Assembly (NCBI RefSeq): GCF_021462225.1
Contig: NC_061813.1
Span: 25,940,442 to 26,004,441, forward strand
Direction of reading: 5' to 3'
Length of the DNA: 64,000 nt
Source: Girardinichthys multiradiatus
Taxonomy: Eukaryota > Chordata > Actinopteri > Cyprinodontiformes > Goodeidae
The position numbers and the translations under genes are program-made. Every line of letters starts with the position of its first letter. Position 1 is the first letter of the stretch. The notes beneath the pieces were generated by a model. That model saw only the letters and a program-made list of their open reading frames with translations, was not told the origin of the DNA and did no database searches. Below are positions 49,045 through 61,803 of this stretch, in pieces.

Positions 49045-49545
49045 CTTAACAGGTCTCTTTATTTTTATGACTATTTACATTGTAGATTCAAACTAAAGGC
49101 AAAACTGTGAATAAACTCACATGGAATTGTGTAGTAAACAAAAAGTGTGAAATCTCTAAACATTTTTTTATTTTAGATTCTTCCAAATATCCACCCTTTG
49201 CTTTGATCACTGCATTGCTCTCTTTCCAATCTCTCCATGAGCTTCATGAGGTGGTCACTTGAAATGGTTTTCCAAAGAGTCTTGAAAGAACTTCCCAGAG
49301 GTTCATTGAGAGACGGCCAAACCTTAATATTTCAGTCATCACAGCAAAGGGCGGCTTTAAGGAATCTAAAATATAAAACATATTTAAAGTTATTTTACAT
49401 TTTGCTACATAATTGCATATGTTTATTCACTGTTTTGAGGCCTTCAGTGAGAATCTATGTACACTGTAAATAGTCATAAACATAAAGAAAACCATTAAAG
49501 GAAAGGAAAAGAAAGGCGTTCTAAAACGTTTGACCGGTAGTGTAT
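49045..49545. mobile_element. Internally deleted Tc1-like element (non-autonomous)
   Basis: The two halves are imperfect inverted repeats: ATGACTATTTACATTGTAGATTC and CACATGGAATTGTGTAGTA on the left face ACATAATTGCATATG and GTGAGAATCTATGTACACTG on the right. Between them is a scrap of antisense transposase 3' end (CTCTCCATGAGCTTCATGAG). The right end is GTTTGACCGGTAGTGTA. This is a deletion derivative that depended on another copy's transposase. Confidence 0.6.
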
Positions 49546-50519
49546 TTGAATAAATATTCTTGATTCAAATTTTAGTAGTAATTGTAAGCTTTTTTTCATT
49601 TTGGTTTCAACTTTTTAGCTAAAATGTTTTATACATATGAGGTAAAATTACATTGAAAAAAGGAGTTGGATAAATAACCTAATCAGACAGAGGCAATATG
49701 CATGTGTTTTAATGGCAAGTTCAGCTTTGCCATTTTGTATTCTTTACAAATGGCAAAAAAACACTAGAACTATAGCAGTTTAAACAATAGGGGGGTACTT
49801 ATTTCTTTATCTTTAGAAAGCAGAACTAGCCAGGTACACAGAAAGATAATTTTCTATGGGGTGTCTGAGTGTAATTCTTAATAATACAAGATTATTCTCA
49901 AAATGTTCCCCCAGGGCAAAAATCAATAAACAGATCTCAAACAATTCGATGTGTTTTAAAGTAATGCATCACAAAAGTTTAAAATGCCACTATTCCAACT
50001 TTCTTTAGCAGTTAGCACTGCTACATTGCTAAGTTCAAGCAATACCTGAGATGGAAAGATAAACAAACACTCAGTTTTACTTGTGTAAGTAAGCAAACTG
50101 TATTTATATAAAGCACACTTTATAGGTCAAAAACCACAAAGTCTTTTACATTGAAAATAAAAAAGAATGACACTCTTTGCAAATGACTGGTTATACTTGT
50201 TATTGTTATGTTGCTATGTCCTTCAGCAACATGCTGTGAATGATACTGAGGCTGCTGCCCTAGCTTTTGCCCACTCATTTTATTATGGAGCTACATGCAT
50301 GTCAAAGCATTTCAAGTAAATGGCAGCTACTGTTCAAATACCAGGTTTTTGTGATATAAAAACTTAAACTATGATAAACCATTTTAAAACTGTTTCCAAA
50401 TGTAATACCACATCTGTGTTCTACAATTCAACTGAAAAACAACAAATCTATTAGAAGGGCAAAAACCGGTGCTAAAGCCTAGTTACATAGTTGTAAATAC
50501 TCATAAACTAATACTTGGT
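49546..50519. other. Noncoding DNA, nothing recognised
   Basis: AT-rich sequence between two Tc1 remnants. No gene, regulatory site or clear repeat could be supported. Confidence 0.3.
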
Positions 50520-51590
50520 ACCATTCGATTTATTTTAAGTGTTTGATCTTATTTGGTGGGAGTCAATCAGCATCCCACATTATGACTAATCAATATTTGT
50601 TAATTATGTCTTGCAAAGGCTCTCTAAATCTTTCAGAATGTGAGGATATCTCTTCTCCACATGCATTTTCATGTGACAACAAATTGTATTACTGAAACAT
50701 GAACTCCATCTTCAGATTTCTAGCCTGAAGGTTTTGAGTCAGAACTGACTATTTAAAATTGTTTATAAATTCACCCACCTTGATAGATGCCCTGGTTCCA
50801 TCTGAAGAAAAGTAACCCTAGAGCATGATGCCGTTGTCACTGTGTTTCACTGTGTGCATTGTGTTCATTTGGTGATACTCAGTATTGTTTTTGTGTCAAA
50901 TTTACTTTTTGAAATTTTGACCCGAATGATACAATTTGGTTTTATTAGACCATAATAAATTTTCCAACAAATGTTTGGGAGGTTTTAAATAGGTCTGGAT
51001 GTTTTCTTTAAAATAAAGAGTTCTGTGTTGCAACTCAACCGAGCCGAAGAATCAGGTAAATACAGGAGATTCTTATCACATTTAGAACACAATTCCTGAA
51101 GCTCCTTCAGTGTTGTTTCTGGTCTTTTGGCTGACTCCTTTACCAGTTTCCACCTTGTCTTTTCAAACATTGTGGACAAATGTCCAAGTTTTCCAAGGTC
51201 ACTGTTGTCTCACGTCCTCCATATTTAAATGGACATCATCATTGTGCTATGATATTTAAATAATGCTGTGGAAACTTTTATAGTCTTCTCCTGACTGATA
51301 CCTTTCTGCAAGCAGATCCTTCTGATCGTCGTTAACCTTTCTGCAAAATGTGGAAATGTCAGTGTAACTAAAGAAGAGTGGATGATGAAAATAAACCAGA
51401 AGGAAGTAAGGTTTTTGTTCAAAGGTGTGCACAGTTACAAAACCTCTCCCAACCTCAATAGATTTTAGTACAATAATTGTTACATTCTATTAGATTAAAC
51501 GTTCTGAAATGATTTATAATGGTCTGACTTTTTTTATCTAAAAAAAACTTGCATTTTAACATGGGTGTGTACACTTTAGAGAATTGCTGT
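50520..51590 (-). mobile_element. Decayed Tc1-like transposon
   Basis: Read on the minus strand, broken frames give RWKLVKESAKRPETTLKELQ (51100-51160), a degraded motif region around GIMLGYFSSDGTRA near 50810, and an N-terminal region near 51300 (CLQKGISQEKTIKVSTAL). The order matches a Tc1 transposase. The right end reads GGTGTGTACACTTTAGAGAA, like a terminal repeat. Many frameshifts; distinct from Tc1-A and Tc1-B. Confidence 0.55.
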
Positions 51591-53848
51591 ATGTTCATCA
51601 ATTTTGTCTTTAATTTTTGTCTAGTTTGTATTTTGACAATAATATTATTTCTATTATAACAATGGAAATATTTCTTCCATTTTACTACACAAGTTTGATC
51701 AGACATGAAAAATAAACTTAGGTCAGAGAATATATGTAGAAGTAACATAAACATAATGCTTGTTAATTAGCTTTATATATTGAGCTTTTGCACAAGTTTA
51801 TATAAAACTTGTGTGTAATTTAAGCACACACAGCTCTTGTTTGTTATTTGATGGATGCAGGCACTCAGATGCAGATGTAAGAGAAACAATTGGCACTTAA
51901 CAGATAGGGGTCTACTTGCTTTCAGCTTGAAGAGATGGAACACATGTCCCGGCCTTTGTGGATGTCAGGAGCCCATACAGAAAGCCCACTGTGTTTTGTC
52001 GATGTGTCATTTGCACCCTTTTTCCCTCTTACTTCGGTGAAAACCGCTCTCTGTAAATGATAGTCCCCTTTGTCTGTCATCAAAAGGACTCCTTTACTCT
52101 CCGCCTTTCCTTAGCGGGTCTTGGCAGCTGTCATGCAAAACCACTGAATATCATTAGAAAATTAATTCAAGCAATATATAAGTAATTACATTTTTTCTCC
52201 TGGAGTCCTTCTTTGCTGACCCCCTCTCCAATGATAATTATCACTCCTAGCAACAATCTACTGTATGCCCCTCTGAAAAACAAAATAAAACAGCACACAT
52301 GTCGAACCATTTGTAAAGTGAGCAGGGATGCTTAATAGAAACATCATTAAAATCACACATTGATTATGCAAACGCAGATGGAGTTAGTTATGTCTGTCCA
52401 AACGTCTGCATTACAAATGCTTCACTTGATTAGGTGTCAAATTTGATTACAGATGGATTATATATTTAACAGCTGTAGGTAGACCACATCCCTGTGCTTC
52501 CCTTTTATGTTTTCTGGTCAGTCATTAACATATCATTTGCACACATTTAGTGTGTGAGTGTAAATTGTGCATGTGCATTGCAGTAAGCTAGATTACTGAA
52601 CAGAATAAGGTATGTTTTGTTACCATTAGCATGCTTTTTTATTTAAATGTGAAATGACAGAGGATCTTATGGGGTATACACAACATGTAAAAATCTTAAA
52701 TATGTGGCAAATGTTAACTCAGATGACTTTCTTTTTTACTTAAAATCCTCTGTCTTTGGAAAGAGGAAAAAAGCTTACTGCTCAATCCCACACACACATT
52801 CTGAGCTCCAGCAGATATGAGAAAGCAATATGCTAACTCACACCTTTAAAAACCACAAGGTAATGGACACTTCTTTTTAATGTCGCATGCTTTAACTTTT
52901 TAGTCTGGCATTTTTAATCCAGTGAGAATGAAAAAAGAAAGACAGTCCTCTGTTCAGACATTTGCGCTTTTGCAATATAAAGCTCCTAATCTTTGATTCC
53001 CAACCGCAGAAAATCCTATTAAGATCACCTTCAGTTTAACACAGACATTGTTATGAAATGCAAATATGCTGCTTCACTGGTACACTTTTAATTGAGGGTA
53101 AAGTGCAGTGTATGCAAAACCATTAGAGTAATTTTGAGAATGTCTATCAAGAGGAACCTCCAAACCACATATTCTCTCTTGGGGGCTCCCTCAGGGCTGA
53201 GCCATGGGTGGGGTGCACAGGGGTTCAGTGGGGTATCATTGGGTGTCTCTCAAGAGGTGTCAGCTTTGGAGGATTTGACTGATTAGGTAATATTCCTGCA
53301 TGTTCCCATGTAAGCAAAATTCTGAGAGCTCATTTCCTGGCGCCTATCTCCCTGTAATTCCCGTCCTCACCGTCACTCTCTCTTGGCAACTTTCATCTCT
53401 TAACATGGCGCCTCGGTGTTTTAAGAGAGCCTGTCTGTGACAACAACCTTCACGGCGGTGGCAGGCATCAGCTTCTCGTCGCAAAGCCACTTACCCAAGA
53501 GGGCGCTCCCCTGGTGGATATGGTGATGCTTAAATTGCCCTCCCGTCCACCACGGCAACCACACTGCAACATGGGGAAAGGGTGTCTGGGCAGAGCTCTG
53601 GTACCATTCATCATCATAACCTCCCGACCCCCCTGAAATGACCTTGTAAATGCGTCCAGTTCATCGACTAATGAGGGGTTGCTAACCTGTTGTTAGCGAC
53701 TGCAGTGTCAATCTCCAGGAGTTAAAAGGAAAAAGACGTTTCCGAGGTGACCTGATAATATTTAAATGAATGCACCTCAAATTACGTATTTAATAAAACA
53801 AGATACAATAAAGTGAAACTTCAGTAAAAATGCAACAAACAGCATCTA
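51591..53848. other. Unique noncoding DNA
   Basis: 51840-52450 and 53100-53760 are GC-balanced and repeat-free, the kind of sequence that may hold regulatory elements. A 69-bp segment at 53495-53563 has splice-like edges on the minus strand but was not accepted as an exon. Confidence 0.3.
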
Positions 53849-54611
53849 CAGTGTTTTACAGAAGTACTCATACTCATTACTCATAACATTTTTTCTAGTT
53901 ACAGTCACAAACTTTAATTTACTTATTTTTTTGCACTGCATAATAGTGAAGATCAAGGTCACATAATGCAAAGTTTTAAAAGGTATTTGCAAGTTAAAAA
54001 ATAAAAAGTGTGATGTTCATTTGTATTCCCCTCTGCAAGTACTTTATTGAACAACCTTTTGCGACAGTTACAGATGCAGGTCTTGGGGTATGTCTCTACC
54101 AGCTTTGCACACATAGAGACTGAACATTTTGCCCAGTCTTCTTTACATAATAGCTTAAACTTAGGTTGTGTGTATAGAGGACCTGTGAACAACAATTTTC
54201 AGGTTTTACAAAAGATTCAGCACTGGATTTAGGTCTGCGGTTTGACTGAGCCATTATAACGCATGAATATGCTTTTATTTAAATCAGTCCATTGTAGCTC
54301 TGGGTTATTTTCCTGCTGGAAGGTGAACCTCCACTCTTGTAGCCTCTGGCATGTATTTTTCTAGAACTCCTTTTCAGAACTATTTAGCTCCATCCATCTT
54401 CCCATTAACTATAGGTAGGGGATATGATAATCAGATAGTAAAGGATTAGAAAATGTTGACAAGCTGCTAATGAAGAGAGATAATCTATAAAGCTTTTTAT
54501 TTGAAAAAAAATGAACACCATGTATTATTTTCATTCCAGTTCACAAATATGCACTACTTGGTGTTGGTCTGTCAAAAACGTCACTGGTATGAATACTTTT
54601 GCATGGCACCA
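53849..54611 (-). mobile_element. Tc1-A derivative, internally deleted
   Basis: Bounded by a left end CAGTGTTTTACAGAAGTACT and a right end ATGAATACTTTTGCATGGCA, which are decayed inverted terminal repeats. TA lies on the left; the right ends CCA-TA. Inside, on the minus strand, are the 3' part of the transposase gene (QNLVETYPKTC-like, 54080-54110) and TTCCAGCAGGAAAATAACCC, followed by a deletion of the 5' half. Non-autonomous and old. Confidence 0.6.
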
Positions 54612-55390
54612 TATAAGCTCTCACCTATGAAAGCAGTTAAAGATCACACAGGTACAGAGCCAGAACTGAGAAAATCTAATGTAAGATTTAAAATATAAAT
54701 GACATCAAAACATAAAAGAGCAGTCCGTTCGAAAGCCTCAGAGGACATCTGACAGCCTTCTGATCCACAGTAGCCTACAAGTAAAGCGTTCTCAGCTTCT
54801 CGGATAAATATGGACTAAAATATTAAATGCGATCCCTTACTTGAATCCTTCACATTTGCATTGCTTTACCATTAAAGATGCAAGGACGTGTTGCATTTTA
54901 TAGTCATGGCCACAAAACAACAACGTTTAGTACATGCAACCTGTGAATTTCTGTCAGTGATTACTGCTACTCTGTGTCCACGCTGTACAATTTTCTGATT
55001 CATAGTAACTGTAATCGAGCATTAATCAGATTAGCAGATTATCTTTTGTATGTTCTGGAAACTGACTTAGAAGTGACGAGTAAAGCTCTTGGCTGCTTAC
55101 AATGATATTATGGGGGATGGGAGACTTTTTTAAATACATCACAGCCTAGTTGAAAATAGATTAGCCTTCATTTCACTGATTTGGCATTCATTGATTCAAG
55201 AGACACTAGGCCCTAATTTTTCTGAACTCTTTCAAATAATTGCGTGCTGATAGCAACAGGAAGGTGGTCACCCATCTGTTTTAAAGATAAACGCATGATC
55301 AAAGGGCATAAAAAAACATGCAAGGATCTCTTTTTCCCTCCCTCCTTCTCCTCCATTTCTTCTTCTTTTTCTTTTTTTTTTTTCTTACAG
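54612..55390. other. Unique noncoding DNA
   Basis: Nothing recognised until a pyrimidine-rich run at 55328-55387 that leads into the exon candidate at 55391. Confidence 0.3.
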
Positions 55391-55501
55391 GAGAGTTTAA
55401 AGAATGTGGAGCAGTTTCTAGGGGATACAAATGAAAAGCTTTCTGAAATGTGGGCAGGAATTGAGCTGGAGGGGCAGCTTCTGAGAGAAATTCCCCAGTA
55501 G
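55391..55501 (+). CDS. Possible terminal coding exon with coiled-coil-like end
   Basis: A 60-base pyrimidine tract ending TTCTTACAG is followed directly by 36 open codons and TAG. The translation, from ESLKNVEQFLGDTNEKLSE to LLREIPQ, is acidic and Leu-rich, with heptad-like spacing of hydrophobic residues. The acceptor is one of the best in the window. No AATAAA lies shortly after the stop, no phase-matched partner exon was identified, and 36 open codons can occur by chance. I do not recognise the protein. Confidence 0.3.
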   Translation, partial: ESLKNVEQFLGDTNEKLSEMWAGIELEGQLLREIPQ

Positions 55502-56045
55502 CTCTAGGAGACGTGAGAAATTACCAGCCCCCTTCTTATAGGACAAAGGAGGTGGAATATGTGGTAATATTTATTTGAGATACTACTTTGTCATTTTTTA
55601 AATGAATTGTGTTTATTAAGGAAAAACAAAGTAACAGAGTGACACCTCGAAGTGAACTCTAACCCTTACTGGTTGCTGTGAAATTGCAGACATATTTGCT
55701 CAATCTATAAATGCATAACCTTAGATTCGTAATACTTAAAAAGGTCATTGTGAAAGAAATAAGATAAATGGCTTCCATGTATCAAACACATGGATATAAT
55801 TTGATTTGATCCATTCCTTTGTAGCTCTGACTGTATATTCAGGGTCATTGGTCCTGCTGGAAGGTAAACCTCTGTCCCAGTTTTAAGTCTTTTGCAGACT
55901 CTAACAGGTTTTCTTCCCGGATTGTTCTGTATTTTAGCTTCGTCCCAACAGCTCTGGCCAACTGTCTCTGCTGAAGAAAATAATAGCTAAAGCTTGATAC
56001 TGTGACCACCATGTTTCCTCATTGGTAAAGTATATTAGGGTGATG

Positions 56046-59042
56046 TTCGTTCGTTCGTTCGTCGTCTTCCGCTTATCCAGGACCGGGTCGCGGGGCAGCA
56101 GACTCAGCAGAGACGCCCAGACGTCCCTCTCTCCAGACACCTCCTCCAGTTCCTCCAGGGGGAGCCCAAGGCGTTCCCAGGCCAGCCGAGAGACATAGTC
56201 CCTCTAGCGTGTCCTGGGCCGTCCCCTGGGCCTCCTCCCGGTGGGACGTGCCTGGAACACCTCCCGAGGAAGGCGTCCAGGAGGCATCCGGTATAGATGC
56301 CCGAGCCACCTCAACTGGCTCCTCTCGATGTGGAGGAGCAGCGGCTCTACTCCGAGCCCCTCCCGGATGGCCGAGCTCCTCACCCTATCTCTAAGGGAGT
56401 GCCCGGCCACCCTACGGAGGAAGCTCATATCAGCCGCTTGTATCCGTGATCTCGTTCTTTCGGTCATGACCCAAAGTTCATGGCCATAGGTGAGGGTAGG
56501 AACGTAGACCGACCAGTAAATTGAGAGCTTTGCTTTTCGGCTCAGCTCTCTCTTCACCACAATGGACCGGCACAGCGCCCCCATTACTGTGGCAGCTGCA
56601 CCGATCCGTTTGTCGATCTCCCGCTCCATTCTTCCCTCACTCGTGAACAAGACCCCGAGATACTTAAACTCCTCCACTTGAGGCAGGAACTCCCCTCCAA
56701 CCTGAAGAGGACAAGCCACCCTTTCCCGGTCGAGTACCATGGCCTCGGACTTGGAGGAGCTGATCCTCATCCCAGCCGCTTCACACTCGGCTGCGAACCG
56801 CCACAGCGCATGCTGTGGGTCTTGGCTAGAGGGGGCCAGCAGGACCACGTCATCCGCAAAAAGAAGAGACGAAATCCACTGGTCCCCAAACCAGACCCCT
56901 CCGGCCCTTGGCTGCGTCTAGAAATCCTGTCCATAAAAGTTATGAACAGGACCGGCGACAAAGGGCAGCCCTGCCGGAGTCCAACATGCACTGGGAACAG
57001 GTCCAACTTAGTGCCGGCAATGCGGACCAAACTCCTGCTCCGCTCGTACAGGGACCGGATGGCCCCTAATAAAGGGCCCCCGATTCCATACTCCTGGAGC
57101 ACCCCCCAACAGGGAATCACGAGGGACACAGTCGAATGCCTTCTCCAGGTCCACAAAACACATGTGAACCTGTTGGGCAAACTCCCATGAACCCTCGAGC
57201 ACCCTGTAGAGGGTATAGAGCTGGTCCAGTGTTCCACGGCTGGGACGAAAACCACACTGTTCCTCCTGAAGCCGAGGTTCGACTATCGGTCGGACTCTCC
57301 TCTCCAATACCCTGGCGTAGGCCTTACCAGGGAGGCTGAGGAGTGTGATCCCCCTGTAGTTGGAACACACCCTCCGGTCCCCCTTCTTATAAAGGGGGAC
57401 CACCACCCCAGTCTGCCAGTCCAGAGGCACTGTCCCCGACCGCCACGCAATGTTGAAGAGGCGTGTCAACCATGACAGCCCTACAACATCCAGAGACTTG
57501 AGGTACTCAGGGCGGATCTCATCCACCCCCAAAGCCTTGCCACCGCGGAGCTTTTTAACCACCTCGGTGACTTCAGCCTGGGTGATGAAAGAGTCCAACC
57601 CCGAGTCCCCAGCCTCTGTTTCCACCACGGAATGCGTGATGGCAGGATTGAGGAGATCCTCGAAGTACTCCTTCCACCGCCCGATAATGTCCTCAGTCGA
57701 GGTCAGCAGTCTCCCGCCCCCACTATAAACAGTGTTGGCAGAGCACTGCTTCCCCCTCCTGAGGCATCGGACGGTTTGCCAGAATCGCTTCGAGGCCAAC
57801 CGGTAGTCCTTCTCCATGGCCTCACCGAACTCTTCCCAGGCCCGAGTTTTTGCCTCTGCCACAGCCCGGGCCGCAGCACGGTTGGCCTCACGGTACCCGT
57901 CAGCCGCCTCAGGAGTCCCACAAGCCAACCACAGCCGATAGGACTCCTTCTTCAGCTTAACAGCATCCCTTACTGCCGGTGTCCACCACCGGGTTCTGGG
58001 ATTGCCGCCACGACAGGCACCGCAGACCTTACGGCCGCAGCTATGGGCAGCAGCATCGACAATAGATGCAGAGAACATGGTCCACTCTGACTCTATGTCT
58101 CCAACATCCCCCGGGATCTGGTCGAAGCTCTCCCGGAGGTGGGAGTTGAATACATCCCTGGCCGAAGGCTCCGCCAGGCGTTCCCAGCAGACCCTCACTA
58201 TGCGCTTGGGCCTGCCGAGTCTGTCCGGCTTTCTCCTCCTCCAGCGGATCCAACTCACCACCAGGTGATGATCAGTGGACAGCTCAGCCCCTCTCTTCAC
58301 CCGAGTGTCCAAAACATGCGGCCGAAGGTCTGATGATACGACAACAAAGTCGATCATCGACCTCCTGCCTAGGGTGTCCTGGTGCCAAGTGCACTGATGG
58401 ACACCCTTATGTTTGAACATGGTGTTCGTTATGAACAATCCGTGACTAGCACAGAAGTCCAATAACAAAACACCACTCGGATTCAGATCGGGGAGGCCAT
58501 TCCTCCCGATCACGCCTCTCCAGGTGTCACTGTCGTTCCCCACGTGGGCGTTGAAGTCCCCCAGCATAATAATGGAGTCCCCGGGAGGGGCACTATCCAG
58601 CACCCCCGACAGGGACGCCAAGAAGGCAGGGTACTCTGCACTACCACTCGGCCCGTAGGCTGAAATGATAGTCAGAGACCTCTCCCCAACCCGAAGGCGC
58701 AGGGATACAACCCTCTCATCCACTGGGGTAAACCCCAACACGAGACGGCTGAGCTGGGGGGCAACAAGCAAACCCACACCAGCCTGCCGCCTCTCCCCGT
58801 GGGCCACTCCAGAGTAGAAGAGAGTCCAACCCCTCTCAAGGAGATGGGTTCCAGAGCCCACGCTGTGCGTGGAGGCGAGCCCGACTATTTCTAGTCGATA
58901 TCTCTCGACCTCCCGCACAAGCTCAGACTCCTTCCCCCCCAGCGAGGTGACATTCCACGTCCCTAGAGCCAGCCTAAGCATCCGGGGATCGGGCCGTTGA
59001 GGTCTCCACCTTCGTCCGCCACCCAATCCTCTTTGCACCGGT
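56046..59042 (-). mobile_element. RTE-type retrotransposon, 5'-truncated (copy 2)
   Basis: 2997 bp, flanked by exact 13-bp copies of TATTAGGGTGATG (56033-56045 and 59043-59055), as expected for target-primed reverse transcription. On the minus strand it starts within the leader at GGTGCAAAGAGG, so it lacks the first roughly 390 bases of copy 1 including the palindrome. It ends in CGAA units. Sequence is very close to copy 1. Confidence 0.92.
56075..58981 (-). pseudogene. RTE endonuclease/reverse transcriptase, multiply broken
   Basis: From the ATG equivalent to copy 1 (58981) the frame is intact through the endonuclease and the start of the reverse transcriptase. Relative to copy 1 it then has an extra base near 57108, a lost C near 56898, TGG changed to TAG at 56204-56206, and a lost C near 56093 that alters the C-terminus. 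The first two changes cancel, leaving a scrambled segment of about 70 codons that covers the FADD region's approach. The CGA codon that is TGA in copy 1 is preserved here, so copy 1's stop is private to it. Confidence 0.88.
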
Positions 59043-60478
59043 TATTAGGGTGATGTGTTAAGAGTAAATTTCTGCTCTTATCTGACCAGAACATGTTCAT
59101 AACATGTGTGATCTATGTCCAACATGGCTCGTGGGAAACTGCAATGAAAAAGAGGAAAGTAGTTTATAGGGATGAATGGCATACTTTTAGTATGCTTTAT
59201 ATATAATGTAGGTTATAATGTTTATAATAAATGTACAGTAATTCTGATTTTTGATCTTTTCCTTGTCTATTGCAATTGCTTTTAATTGCATAAATTAGGC
59301 ACAGTGCTAAAAATGCCTCATTAGGCAAGTTGAAACTGCAAAATTTCCTAGATAAAACAAGAGATTCTTTCTTTAAAAGGATTGGTTGTAATTGAGCATA
59401 ATTTTCTCTGTCTTTAAACCCAAATTTAAATCCACTCTTAAATTCAGACCATTAACACACATTAACCTGCATTAAATGCCTGAAACTGAAAGATTTTCAT
59501 GTGGTAAACCAACAGTCTCCCTTCTAAGACTAGATGTCTGGATGTCTTTTCAAAGCAGCATTATGTCTTAAAGCTCTTATACGCCCAAGTGATGTTAAGA
59601 ACACGTGGCGACAAAAGGACCCCTACTGTGTCTACTCTTGTCACCACCATCTATAGGGAAAAAATGCACTTTAAGACACTTCACCTTCGCTATACAATTT
59701 ATATGTTTACAAAAATACATAACCTTGCATTGAACATTGCAGCAAAAGACTTCATAATTATCAAAAAGGTGAACAAGTCAATAAAATAACTACTTGGTCC
59801 TTTAGAATCCAATACAGGTGATTCAAATATTTTTAAGCTTAAAAATGCTCTTTGAGTGTGTAGTGCAACAATGATTGGTTTAGCTATCTACAATTAATTA
59901 TAAAATGTATAATTAATAATCAGTTATTAACAAAATAAAAAATTAATTTGGAATATTTTCCATTTTTATGACTAAAACTAACAAGTCAGGGCACCACCTG
60001 ATTATCAGGACTCATTAGCCAAACAACCTTCAGTCTTTGTCAGGTATTGTTCTATGAAAACCAGCCTGATGAGGTGGTTTTATAGATCAACAGGTGAAGG
60101 AGTGAATTTGTTCTCTGGCATTCTCAAACAGCAAGCCCTGCACACATACACAGAATAAACACGAGCAACTTAACTAAGCTAGCAATGTTCAACTAAACTA
60201 CCAAGCAAAAGGAAAAGGACAATAAGCCAACTAATAAACCAATAAATGAATGAATCATGATAACAAAAACAAAAGTAAACTACTAATAACAAATTTATCT
60301 CTGCACAAAAACAAGCTTCATACTGTGAGACAACTCTCGGAGGTGGTCTCAGAATTCAAGGTTGAAGTCAGCAGCAGTTTTTTTCTTAGTGCTGGCTCTA
60401 TAAGCAACGAATCTCAGTTTTCAGCCATAATGATACACAGACAGTGATTTTGTTTGAGCTTTTTCTTGTTTTTTCATG

Positions 60479-60650
60479 CTAAGGAACTTGTCCAGAAGAA
60501 AATGATATCCAGAAATCATCTTCTGCACACCTTGTTGATGTTGACTGTTTACCAAGAACTTGCATATTATATTTATGTAAATGTGTCATCATTTCTACCA
60601 GTATTGTTCTAGCATTTAGGACTAAAATAGACGAATTAGAGAGACCTTTT
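60479..60650 (-). pseudogene. Possible scrap of a non-LTR endonuclease N-terminus
   Basis: Minus-strand translation ILVLNARTILVEMM...YNMQVLG...ISFSSGQ resembles the opening of APE-type endonucleases of non-LTR retrotransposons (NVRT..., K/RY.ldivGl.E.rW, FYSG). The catalytic Glu position is not preserved and nothing similar continues downstream. It is not from the RTE family seen elsewhere in the window. Confidence 0.25.
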
Positions 60651-61640
60651 GCACACATTGATGATTTTACCACAATACCACAACAAGATGGAATTAGTTG
60701 AGCTTCGTTTTGTTCTTTCTGCCATTTTCTGTAGGATTTGTAAGACTTGGCCTGTGACCTTTGTGGACTTTTAGTTGATTGTATGGGATATTTCAATTAA
60801 TTGCTGAGGGCAAAACTGCTCGGTCTAAACATAGTATACATACATCTAAATCTGAGTGAAGTGTAGACTAATACTGAGTTACAATAAATGAGGACTATGT
60901 GCAATCTCAAGGTGGAAATCATGTATGTTTGCTTTGCGGAAAACTGTTATATTATCAGCATTAGAAAGAATTGTTGCTTTACTGTTTTAACTAAAAGCAG
61001 TGAGATTATGTGACACATATTTGTTTTACATTTTTGTGTAATCACCATGATATTGTGGTTATCATGCAATGAAAACCCTCCCTCCGGCCAATGCCCACGG
61101 CCAATCTTTCTTATTTTTTCTCAAAATTTCAATCAGCATAGGCTCTGGAAGATTTTGAAAGCAGATAATTTGCTTGTGTCTGAAACCCCTCAGAGACATC
61201 TGACTAGAATTGGAGTGTTGGCAAAATCTCTTGTATGGAGAGTTTCACTCATGCTTCTGCAGGCTGCTTACCTCTTGACCGGCTTCCACACAAAAGATTA
61301 AATAAGGTACAGATGTTGGCAAAATGCATGCAACCATACTTGGCCTTGGTGAGGGAGTTCTTTTAACACAGACACAAACACTCACACACAACTTCAAATT
61401 GTTTCCACACCATGGATAAAACTTGAACATTAGAAATCAGTTGACTGACATTTGTTTGTCAATGCATTACGTGGCCGTCTTTGCAAGCAGTCACAATGAC
61501 GGAAATGCTTAGTTTCTATCATTTTAATACCAGGTTATATTTAGTTTATATACAAACTGGGAGTAACTGTCAGCATACAAGGTTCTTCTTCCTGGTGTGT
61601 TGATCATTCTTACCCGACTGCCCTCATTAAATCTGACAAG

Positions 61641-61803
61641 TCATGCAGTGATTAAAAATTGGAATGCTGCAACAACAGTGTAAGCATTAGGATCAGTGAC
61701 TGCCTTAACTTCCAGTGACAAGGAAAGCCTGGCCAACGACTCCTCTCCAGTCAGTGGGAAATCTTCAGCCTGGCTGCCTTCTGCCAATTCAAAGCGACAG
61801 CGC
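61641..61803 (-). CDS. Possible coding exon, unknown protein
   Basis: Minus strand: acceptor GTCTCTCTTCCACTTTCAG, then G plus 53 codons to TGA, including FELAEGSQAEDFPLTGEESL and VTDPNAYTVVAAFQFL. A weak donor (GAA/GTTAAG) could end it earlier. Amino-acid use looks protein-like, but there is no recognised domain and no nearby polyadenylation signal. The first base and phase match the exon candidate at 63619-63712. Confidence 0.25.

Larger units (their letters stand above)
55800..59165 (-). mobile_element. Tc1-A remnant split by RTE copy 2
   Basis: Left of the RTE (55800-56045) are antisense Tc1-A segments (GGTCATTGGTCCTGCTGGAA, CTGTGACCACCATGTTTCC). Right of it (59043-59165) the order continues (TTATCTGACCAGAACATGTT, CCAACATGGCTCGTGGGAAA), as in the antisense transposase gene. 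The RTE therefore landed in an already old Tc1 copy. Confidence 0.6.

Noticed and set aside
53495..53563. 69-bp minus-strand exon between a CCCCATGTTGCAG acceptor and a GG/GTAAGTGG donor
   Set aside because: Two frames are open, the peptide is too short to judge, and no neighbouring exon matches; splice-like edges alone are not enough.
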